The translations under genes and the position numbers were made by a program. A stretch of 64,000 nucleotides of DNA, taken from NCBI RefSeq assembly GCF_900046475.1, contig NZ_FCOU01000012.1, positions 62,001 to 126,000 on the forward strand, in the 5' to 3' direction. The DNA is from Collinsella ihumii. Lineage in GTDB: Bacteria; Actinomycetota; Coriobacteriia; Coriobacteriales; Coriobacteriaceae. Below are positions 26,954-34,288 of the stretch, piece after piece (the first letter of the stretch is position 1; each line of letters begins with the position of its first letter). The notes under the pieces were generated by a model. That model had not been told where the DNA came from. It ran no database searches and saw only the letters and a list, made by a program, of their open reading frames with translations.

Positions 26954-28273
26954 CTACACGCGCGTCTTGCCGATCATGAGGTTCAAGATCTCCACGTCGG
27001 TCGCCTTCATGCCGACGCGGCCGACGTAGCCCATGGACGCGATCGTCTGCTCCACCGTATCCTTCACGAGACCCTCGCCCGCTTGGAAGCCGCGGTCGGC
27101 CATGGCCATGTCGCAACCCAGGATGGCAGCGTCGACGGCAGCCGAGATCTTCGCGGCGCAGCTCGGCTTGGCACCGTCGCACACGATGCCGCCCACGTTA
27201 CCGAGCGTGTTGACGATGGTACCTCCGATCTGCTCGCGGGTGCCCCCGCGCATCCAGCAGATGGCGGCACCCGCGCCGCATGCTGCGCACACGACGCCGC
27301 AAAACGCCGACAGCGCGCCGATATAGCCCTTGACGTGCGCGGCGACCAGGTCGGACAGGGCCAGCGCGCGCAGCAGGCGCTCATGGTCCACACCCAGCTC
27401 GGCCGCATACTCCACCACCGGCAAGCAGCAGGTGATACCCTGGTTGCCCGATCCGCAGTTGATCACCACGGGCATCGAGCAGCCGCTCATGCGCGCGTCC
27501 GATCCGGCAGCCGCGCGGGCACGGGCGCGGCAGGCCACGCCTTCGCCACGGGTCTCCATCAGCGTGCGCCCCACCTCGGCGCCCCAGCACCTCTCCAGGC
27601 CCTCGCGCGATATGGCGTCGTTGAGCTCAATCTGGCGCTCGAGCACCTCGCGCGCGCCCTCGATGTCGCCGTCCTCGGCGAACCCCACGATCGCATCGAT
27701 GGTCAGGTACGCGTAGGCGGGGTTGTCCTCCTGCACGGCCAGCGCAGGATCGGCCTCGCGCGACCCCTCGAGCACCTCGTCGTCCAGGGCGCGCAGGACC
27801 ACGTTCGTGTGGTGCTCGGCGATGACCACCTCGGCGGTGTGCCCGTCTGCGCTCGCCGTCACCTTGATATAGAGGTTCGGCACGCCCTCCACGAGCTCGA
27901 CGGTACAGTACGAGTGATCCGCTAGAAGCTCGCGCGTGCGCGCGATGTCGTCCGCCGTCACGGTCTCCAGCACCTCGAGCGCGCTGTCCGCGTTGCCGCC
28001 GACCGCGCCGAGCGTGGCCGCGGCCTCGATACCGTGCATGCCGTCCGAATTGGGGACCGTCACGCTCTTCACGTTCTTGACGATGTTGCCCGAGCACCCG
28101 ACCCGCATGGCCTGCGGCTCGGCGGCAAGCGTCGCACGGGCGAGCGCCGCCGCGTAGGCGACCGCGATGGGCTCCGTGCATCCCAGGGCGCAGACGAGCT
28201 CCTCGTTCAGGATCTCGCACAGCGAGCGGTCGCGGATTTCGGTACAGAACTGAGCGTCGCGGTCTTCGGACAT
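26954..28273 (-). CDS. L-cysteine desulfidase-like protein (UPF0597, serine dehydratase alpha-like)
   Basis: A 439-residue protein of the UPF0597/YhaM (CyuA) family, related to iron-sulfur L-serine dehydratase alpha subunits. Near residue 270 it has VINCGSGNQGITCCLPV, a conserved Cys-containing motif, with further Cys in CGVVCAACGAG near 325 and GGIVCDGAKPSCA near 370, probable ligands of a 4Fe-4S cluster. CALGCTEPIAVAYAAA near residue 30 is also conserved. Family members release pyruvate, ammonia and sulfide from L-cysteine. The start follows AAAGGA. It stands alone; a long hairpin repeat separates it from argH. Confidence 0.85.
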   Translation of the reverse strand: MSEDRDAQFCTEIRDRSLCEILNEELVCALGCTEPIAVAYAAALARATLAAEPQAMRVGCSGNIVKNVKSVTVPNSDGMHGIEAAATLGAVGGNADSALEVLETVTADDIARTRELLADHSYCTVELVEGVPNLYIKVTASADGHTAEVVIAEHHTNVVLRALDDEVLEGSREADPALAVQEDNPAYAYLTIDAIVGFAEDGDIEGAREVLERQIELNDAISREGLERCWGAEVGRTLMETRGEGVACRARARAAAGSDARMSGCSMPVVINCGSGNQGITCCLPVVEYAAELGVDHERLLRALALSDLVAAHVKGYIGALSAFCGVVCAACGAGAAICWMRGGTREQIGGTIVNTLGNVGGIVCDGAKPSCAAKISAAVDAAILGCDMAMADRGFQAGEGLVKDTVEQTIASMGYVGRVGMKATDVEILNLMIGKTRV

Positions 28274-28383
28274 GCACGGTCCTTTCAGCGTGGGCGGGCA
28301 AATCGTTTATCTATTGTAACAATTCCCTGTCGTCCACACCGCCCATCTCGGCGCACCACGGGCACCAAAGATGCAACAGTCAC

Positions 28384-28447
28384 GGCGTCACCCGGCCGGA
28401 ATGCACGGAATCGCACCGGATTCCGTGCATTCCGGCCGGGTGACGCC
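28384..28447. repeat. 29-bp-arm perfect hairpin
   Basis: GGCGTCACCCGGCCGGAATG (28384 onward) and its inverse pair over 29 bases with a six-base loop GCACCG. It lies between argH and the cysteine-desulfidase-like gene. Confidence 0.85.
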
Positions 28448-28496
28448 GGCATGGTCGCAGCTAGATTCTTTTCACAGGACGCCGAGAAGCCCTGGG

Positions 28497-29936
28497 CTAC
28501 AGCACCGAGCGGGTGCCCTCCCCCATCTCGACCACCGCCGACAGCCCGGCGAGTGCCGCCTCGTCGGCGGCCAGCGCATCCTCGACCGCCCGGCGCTGTT
28601 CGACCACCGCCGCACGTGCCGTGCCGCCGCGCGTCGTACGCGCCGCCACGATGGCATCGAGGTCGAACGCGCCCACCACGTCGTCGCCGAACAGGTCGCT
28701 TGCCGCGCGGAACGTCTCGATCGGCAGCTCGGAGATATCGCAACCGGCCTTCTCCGCCTCGAGCACCAGGTGCCCCACGACGGCGTGCGCCTCGCGGAAC
28801 GGCATGCCGCGCTTTGCGAGGTAGTCGGCAACGTCGGTCGCCGCCAGATGCCCCCGGTGCATGACGGCGCGCATGCGCCCCGCGTTCACCTTCCACGTGC
28901 TCACCATGCCGCGCATGACCGTCAGGCACTGGTCGAGCGTGTGCGCCGCGTCGAGCGCGCCCTCCTTGTCCTCCTGGAGGTCCTTGTTGTAGGCGAGCGG
29001 CAGGCCCTTGCACGTCATGAGCAGTTGGACCAGGTCGCCCACCACGCGCCCGGTCTTGCCGCGGATGAGCTCGGCGAAATCAGGGTTCTTCTTCTGCGGC
29101 ATGATCGACGAGCCGGTCGAGAAGGCGTCGGACAGGGTGATGAACCCGAACTCCTGGCTGCTCCACAGCACGATCTCCTCGGACAGGCGCGACAGGTGCA
29201 CCGCCATGACCGAGCAGGCGTACTCGAGGTCGAGCAGGAAGTCGCGGTCGGACACCGCATCCAGCGAGTTCTCGATCACGCGCGAGAAGCCCAGCGCATC
29301 GGCCGTCATCTGGCGGTCGAGCGGATAGGTGGTCCCGGCGAGCGCGGCGGCGCCGAGCGGAGAGGCGTCGGCGGCGTCGAACGCGGCCCGCAGGCGGCCG
29401 AAGTCGCGCGTCAGCATCCACACGTAGGCGAGCAGCTGGTGCGCGAAGAGCACGGGCTGCGCGTGCTGCAGGTGCGTCATGCCCGGCAAGATGGTGTCGC
29501 CGGCCGCATCCGCCGCCTCGACCAGCGCGCGGCGCAGACCCAGGTTGTCCTCCATGAGCTGCTTGGCGAGCGCCTTGGCGGCCAGTCGGGTGTCGGTCGC
29601 GACCTGGTCGTTGCGCGAGCGGCCGGTGTGCAGCCGCCCGCCCGCCTCGCCGATGCGCCGCGTGAGCTCGGACTCGATGGACATATGGATGTCCTCGTCG
29701 TTGATGTCGAACGAGAACGCCCCCGCATCGATGTCCGCCTGGATGCCGTCGAGGCCCGTGCAGATGGCGTCGCGGTCCTCCTCGCTGATGATGCCCTGCG
29801 CGGCGAGCATGGTCGCGTGCGCCTTGGATCCCGCGATGTCCTGACGGTACAGCTGCCGATCGATCGGCAGCGACGCGCCGAACTCCTGCGTCACCTCGGA
29901 TACCGCCTCTTCAAAACGGCCGCCCCACAGCGCCAT
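28497..29936 (-). CDS. argH: Argininosuccinate lyase
   Basis: A 479-residue enzyme that splits argininosuccinate into arginine and fumarate, the last step of arginine synthesis. It shows the fumarase/aspartase superfamily signature GSSIMPQKKNPDFAEL near residue 280, HTGRSRNDQVATD near 105 and TYPLDRQMTADALGFSR. The active-site loop is within the GSSIMPQKKN region. The start has AAGGAGG upstream. It follows argG on the same strand after two hairpins, so the two are probably coexpressed. Confidence 0.96.
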   Translation of the reverse strand: MALWGGRFEEAVSEVTQEFGASLPIDRQLYRQDIAGSKAHATMLAAQGIISEEDRDAICTGLDGIQADIDAGAFSFDINDEDIHMSIESELTRRIGEAGGRLHTGRSRNDQVATDTRLAAKALAKQLMEDNLGLRRALVEAADAAGDTILPGMTHLQHAQPVLFAHQLLAYVWMLTRDFGRLRAAFDAADASPLGAAALAGTTYPLDRQMTADALGFSRVIENSLDAVSDRDFLLDLEYACSVMAVHLSRLSEEIVLWSSQEFGFITLSDAFSTGSSIMPQKKNPDFAELIRGKTGRVVGDLVQLLMTCKGLPLAYNKDLQEDKEGALDAAHTLDQCLTVMRGMVSTWKVNAGRMRAVMHRGHLAATDVADYLAKRGMPFREAHAVVGHLVLEAEKAGCDISELPIETFRAASDLFGDDVVGAFDLDAIVAARTTRGGTARAAVVEQRRAVEDALAADEAALAGLSAVVEMGEGTRSVL

Positions 29937-30004
29937 CTTGCAACCTCCTTGTGTCCGGCGGACAACCCCGCCGCCCGCTTCGTGTAAAGGGTAAGTATAC
30001 GCCG

Positions 30005-30082
30005 CCTGCCCGGACCCGTCTGCGCAAGAGGGGTCCGGGCAGGCAAAACCAGGGCGCCGCAGCGAGTATGCCGCGGCGCCCG
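30005..30082. repeat. Two tandem hairpins between argG and argH
   Basis: GCCTGCCCGGACCC (30005-30018) pairs with 30032-30045, and GGGCGCCGC (30053-30061) pairs with 30074-30082. On the minus strand, the direction of transcription, neither is followed by a long T-run. They may reduce rather than stop read-through from argG into argH. Confidence 0.65.
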
Positions 30083-30099
30083 CCGAGCTCGGTGTTTCC

Positions 30100-31326
30100 C
30101 TAGTCGATCTTCTGCAGACCGGAACCCGGACCCTGCACGCGTGACCAGGTGCGGTGCTGCATGCTGTGCAGCTCGATGAAGCCGGGCGCGGCCTCGTGCG
30201 GGAAGGTGTCGCCCTCGTCGTAGGTCGCGAGGTTCTTGTCGTAGAGGCTGTAGTCGGAGCGCACGCCGTCGACGAACAGGCCGCCGCGGCACAGCTTGAT
30301 GCGGACCTCGCCGGTCACGAACTTCTGCGTGTAAGCGTTGTAGGCGTCCAGCGCGAAACGGTTCTGGCTGAACCACAGGCCGCGGTACACCGCGCTCGCC
30401 CACTCGACATCGAGCTTGGCCTTCTCCTTCAGCGTCTCGTAGTCGAGGCAGAGCGTCTCGAGCGTATGGTGCGCCTCGATGAGCAGCAGCGCGGCGGGGC
30501 ACTCGTAGCACTCACGGCTCTTGATGCCCACGACGCGGTCCTCGATCATGTCGAGGCGGCCGTACCCGTTGCGGCCGGCGATCTCGTTGGCCTTGATGAT
30601 GAGGTCGAGCAGCTCCATCTTCTCGCCGTTGATGGAGGTCGGCACGCCGCCCTCGAACCCGATGATGACGGTCTCGGGCTCGGCGGGGCAGTCCACGGGG
30701 TCGGCGGTCATCGTCCAGATGTCAGCCGGCGGGGTGTTCCACGTGTCCTCGAGCACGCCGCACTCGATGGCGCGGCCCCACAGGTTGTCGTCGATGGAAT
30801 AGGGCTTCTTCTTGGTGGTGGGCACCGGCACGTCGTGAGCGGCCGCCCACTCCATCTCGGACTCGCGGGAGGTCAGGTCCCACTCGCGAACCGGCGCGAT
30901 GATCTCCAGATCGGGGTCGAGCGCGCGGATCGAGGTCTCGAAGCGCACCTGGTCGTTGCCCTTGCCCGTGCAGCCGTGCGCCACGTACTTGGCGCCGTAG
31001 CGGTGCGCGATCTCGACGAGGTGCTTGGAGATCAGCGGGCGGGACAGGGCGGAAAGCAGCGGGTAGACGCCCTCGTACTTGCCGTTCGCCCAGATCGCCT
31101 TGGACAGGAAGTCGTGCGCGTACTCGGCGCGCATGTCGACCGCCTCGGACGCGATCGCGCCCATGTCGAGGGCCTTCTGACGAATCCACTCGAGATCCTT
31201 CTCGTCCTGGCCGACGTTGCCGCAGATGGCGATGACGTCGAGATTCTTCTCGACCTGCAGCCACTTGATGCAGACCGAGGTGTCCAGACCGCCCGAGTAC
31301 GCGAGTACGACCTTTTCCTTGCTCAT
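30100..31326 (-). CDS. argG: Argininosuccinate synthase
   Basis: A 408-residue enzyme that joins citrulline and aspartate with ATP. The N-terminal P-loop-like pyrophosphatase motif is VVLAYSGGLDTSV near residue 6. Others are YVAHGCTGKGNDQVRFE near 115, and the Asp/Ser motif WDLTSRESEMEWA. Length and motifs match the family. The start has AAGGAAGGG upstream. It is the first of the argG-argH pair; other arginine genes are not in the window. Confidence 0.96.
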   Translation of the reverse strand: MSKEKVVLAYSGGLDTSVCIKWLQVEKNLDVIAICGNVGQDEKDLEWIRQKALDMGAIASEAVDMRAEYAHDFLSKAIWANGKYEGVYPLLSALSRPLISKHLVEIAHRYGAKYVAHGCTGKGNDQVRFETSIRALDPDLEIIAPVREWDLTSRESEMEWAAAHDVPVPTTKKKPYSIDDNLWGRAIECGVLEDTWNTPPADIWTMTADPVDCPAEPETVIIGFEGGVPTSINGEKMELLDLIIKANEIAGRNGYGRLDMIEDRVVGIKSRECYECPAALLLIEAHHTLETLCLDYETLKEKAKLDVEWASAVYRGLWFSQNRFALDAYNAYTQKFVTGEVRIKLCRGGLFVDGVRSDYSLYDKNLATYDEGDTFPHEAAPGFIELHSMQHRTWSRVQGPGSGLQKID

Positions 31327-31769
31327 GGTGTTCCCTTCCTTGTCAAGGTTTGCAAACGAAACATCAACGAGCCCGTCACGGCGCTTATACGATATGTAAT
31401 GAAAGGTTGGGCCGCGGCACCAGCTGCCGTGGCGAGATCAACCCGACGCACCTATAGACGAACCCTGCCGGAGAGCCCTCCTCTCCATGCGAACAGAGAC
31501 GACCGTTTTATCGTCGTCGGGAAATTGCACGCTGGCGTCGCGTCGCGATATCGGCAGCAGTCTGGCCGGGCAGCATGGCATTGCGCGCCATGGCCTGAAT
31601 TGTCGCCAGCACGTAGCCCACCGTTCGCTTCCTTTCTGCATCGACCCTGCGTGCGTATCGTCTCGACGCATAGGAGCGTCGATTGGTCGCTACTATACGC
31701 TAAAGTGTCTGCTTGCGAAACCGTCAATAGGAAAGAAACATTCTAGAAATCTACGGTCCGGCACGCTTC
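31327..31769. other. Upstream region of argG
   Basis: No gene is seen. On the minus strand TATAGT (31692-31697) is a possible -10, which would give argG a leader of about 360 bases. No known riboswitch or T-box core is recognised in it. Confidence 0.35.
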
Positions 31770-31937
31770 CTTAGGGAAGCGCTGATCGATTGCTTTCGCG
31801 GCGGCCGGTTCCGTGGCGAGGCGGATGCGGACGAAGGCGATGAAGGCGCACCTGCGCTGCGCCGACGCAGCCTGAGCCCGCAGGCGCCCGGCACGGGGCC
31901 GACCGGCACGGAATGAATTGGTCGGCGCTTCCCTAAG
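31770..31937. repeat. 168-bp MITE-like element overlapping the end of the MFS gene
   Basis: CTTAGGGAAGCGCTGATCGA (31770 onward, 22-bp arm) is mirrored at 31916-31937 with 19 of 22 matches. The interior is GC-rich without a credible gene. The right arm supplies the TAG stop of the neighbouring MFS gene, whose last codons run into it. Confidence 0.65.
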
Positions 31938-33180
31938 CCGACTCGCCCGTAACGAGGTGGGAGATCTCGGATCGTCTGGCCACCATCACGATCAGCGGCA
32001 CGAGCAGCACCACGCAGCTCGCCCCGATCAGCACGCCCTGGACGCCGAACAGATGCGCCAGCACGGGCGCCGCGAACAGCGGGACCGCCCCCGCCCCGCT
32101 GAAGCCGGCGTTCATGACCGAGTTGACGCGGCCGAGCAGATGGAGCGGGGCGTGCATCTGGACCAGGGTGTGCTGCAGCGGCGTGACCATACCGAACGCG
32201 CAGCCGAGCAAAAGCTGGCCCGCGATGGCGCATCCCACATGCGACGTGCCCACGTACAGCACGCACGCCGCGCCCTCGAAGGCGATGAGCAGCATCAGGG
32301 TCCGCACGTTCACCCAGCGCCGCGGCACGCGCATGGCCGCGAGCGCGCCCACGACGCTGCCCAGGCCCGCAGCGCTCGAAAGCCATCCCATCCACGAAAT
32401 GTCGACCTGCAGCACGTCGCGGTAATAGAGCGACTCCAGCGGGTCGAACGCGCCGTAGCCGGCATATGCGAGCACGCCGACCCAGAACAGCAGGGCGAGC
32501 GAGGGGGCCGCGAACACCGCGCGCGCCGAATCGGCGAGCGTCGAGCCCTCGGGGCCCTGCGAATCCCCGCGCTCCCGCTCCCCCGCCCGCGCGGAGGCCC
32601 CGATGCGGCGCAGCAGCGCCCCCGCGGGAACAAGCACCAGGGCGGACAGCACCGACGTGAACGCGAAGACGCGCTGCGACGGGAGGAAGGTCGCGATGAT
32701 CCCGCCGACCGCCGGGCCCACGACCACCGCGACGTTGGAGACGACCGACATGATCGCGTTCATCCGCTTGCGCTGCTCCGCGTCGTCGCTCAGATAGGCG
32801 GGATAGGCGGACAGATAGGCGTACCCCACGCCCGTGGCGAACCCGAACGCCGCGCTCATGGCGAGCACGGCCGCCACGGATCCGCCCGCGGCCTGGAACA
32901 GCGCGCTCGACACCACGGCCACGCCCAGGGCGACCGCCGTGTGGGCCCTGGGCCCGCGCGTATCGAGCAGCGACCCGCCCGCCGTGTTCCCCGCGATGAT
33001 GAAGAGGTTGAACAGGCCGACGGCCATGGCGATGTCGCCGGTCCCGGCATGAAGCTGGTAGGTCAGCGTGCCGATGATGCCGATGAAATACGAAGCCTGG
33101 ACGCCCAGGTAGAGCATGAATCGAACCGCAGCGAGCGCGAACGTGCCGCGCGGCAAGGATGCGCGGATACCTGCGAACAT
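31933..33180 (-). CDS. MFS transporter
   Basis: A 415-residue membrane protein with about twelve hydrophobic helices. The start at 33180 follows AGGAGATC; the frame is open 33 codons further up, but that part is polar and lacks a binding site. The first helix contains AAVRFMLYLGVQASYFIGII. The loop between helices 2 and 3 has LDTRGPRAH, a loose form of the MFS motif DxxGRR. The substrate is unknown. The stop codon lies in the arm of a small inverted-repeat element, so the C-terminus may have been altered by insertion. Confidence 0.8.
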   Translation of the reverse strand: MFAGIRASLPRGTFALAAVRFMLYLGVQASYFIGIIGTLTYQLHAGTGDIAMAVGLFNLFIIAGNTAGGSLLDTRGPRAHTAVALGVAVVSSALFQAAGGSVAAVLAMSAAFGFATGVGYAYLSAYPAYLSDDAEQRKRMNAIMSVVSNVAVVVGPAVGGIIATFLPSQRVFAFTSVLSALVLVPAGALLRRIGASARAGERERGDSQGPEGSTLADSARAVFAAPSLALLFWVGVLAYAGYGAFDPLESLYYRDVLQVDISWMGWLSSAAGLGSVVGALAAMRVPRRWVNVRTLMLLIAFEGAACVLYVGTSHVGCAIAGQLLLGCAFGMVTPLQHTLVQMHAPLHLLGRVNSVMNAGFSGAGAVPLFAAPVLAHLFGVQGVLIGASCVVLLVPLIVMVARRSEISHLVTGESA

Positions 33181-33281
33181 GTGGGTGATCTCCTTTCTGA
33201 TGGCGCTTTTCTGGACGAAATCGCTTCTGCCCACGGCGGCGCGGCGCCCTTCCGTAGGGAAACGATCCCAAAAAAGCACTA

Positions 33282-34127
33282 TCAGCAGGCGATCTCGAGC
33301 AGGCGGTCGATCACTTGCGCCACGCCGCGCTCGTTGTTGGAGGGGGCGACGAAGCGCGCATGGGCGCGCATATGGTCCTCCGCGTTGGCGACGACGTAGC
33401 TATGGCCCACCGCCTCGAGCATCTGGACGTCGTTGTAGGTGTCGCCGAGCGCGAGCGCGTCGGCGACGGGAACGCCCAGGCACTCGCACAGCCGCGTGAT
33501 GCCCGTGCCCTTGTCGACGTGCTTGTTCATGAAGTCGATCCACTCCTTGCCGGCGTTGGTCACCGAGAAGCGCTCGCCCCATGCGTCGCGATAGGTCTGG
33601 GCGTACACCTCCTCGGCCATGCGGTCGGGGAAATAGACCGTGTACTTGTCGGCCTCGGCATCGAGGCCCGCAAAGGTGTCGACGTACTCGATCTTGGTGA
33701 AGAAGCGGCGGAAGAAATCGTCGTAGACGCGGTCGCACTCGAGCAGGAAAGCGCTCTCCGTGCCGCACAGGACCGGACGCCCGCGCCCGTCGTCGAGCGT
33801 GAAGTCGATGAGCTCGTGATAGGTGGGCGGATCGATCAGATCCTTGTAGGCGAGCCGTCCGTTCGCCCAGATGGCGGCGCCGTTATCGGCTATCAGCGCC
33901 ATCTGGTCGAGATGGGATGCGAACATGTCCTTCAGGGTATACAGCGGCCGCCCGCTCGCGGCGCAGAAGACGATGCCCGCGCGCGCGAGCGCCTCGATGC
34001 GCTCGGACATGCCGGGCGGCATGCTCCCGTCGTCAGCGAGCAGGGTGCAGTCCATATCGCTCGCGACGATCCTGACGCGGGCGAGATCGACGTCGTCGAA
34101 CATCGTAGGCATATCGTGAAGCGACAT
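33282..34127 (-). CDS. Cof-type HAD phosphatase
   Basis: A 281-residue protein of the Cof/YidA-type HAD group with a C2 cap. Motif I is IVASDMDCTLLADDGS near residue 21, motif II VFCAASGRPLYTL near 48, the Lys motif is in the GLDAEADKYTVYF to KGTGI region, and motif IV ALALGDTYNDVQMLEAVG near 235. The C2 cap lies between motifs II and III. The start is uncertain: ATG 34127 has GAAAGG nine bases upstream, but an ATG 18 bases earlier is also possible. Such enzymes dephosphorylate sugar phosphates or pyridoxal phosphate. Confidence 0.85.
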   Translation of the reverse strand: MSLHDMPTMFDDVDLARVRIVASDMDCTLLADDGSMPPGMSERIEALARAGIVFCAASGRPLYTLKDMFASHLDQMALIADNGAAIWANGRLAYKDLIDPPTYHELIDFTLDDGRGRPVLCGTESAFLLECDRVYDDFFRRFFTKIEYVDTFAGLDAEADKYTVYFPDRMAEEVYAQTYRDAWGERFSVTNAGKEWIDFMNKHVDKGTGITRLCECLGVPVADALALGDTYNDVQMLEAVGHSYVVANAEDHMRAHARFVAPSNNERGVAQVIDRLLEIAC

Positions 34128-34152
34128 AGGCGCGAAACCTTTCATATCCCCC

Positions 34153-34174
34153 ATGCTGCGGCACGACCCCCGCA
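34153..34174 (-). promoter_or_regulatory. Hairpin in the leader of the Cof-type HAD gene
   Basis: GCTGCGG and CCGCAGC pair around an eight-base loop 26 bases before the chosen start. It may influence translation. The evidence is only the stem. Confidence 0.35.
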
Positions 34175-34288
34175 GCAGACAACGGACGATTATAGGGCAG
34201 TCGCCCGACAGGCGGCGCCAAAGCGCCGAATATCGTGGGAGGGCCGGCGGATCGCACGGGATCCGCCGGCCCTGCATGCAGTCGATTC

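Noticed and set aside
31327-31769. T-box or riboswitch before argG
   Set aside because: No T-box core sequence or known aptamer motif was recognised in the leader.
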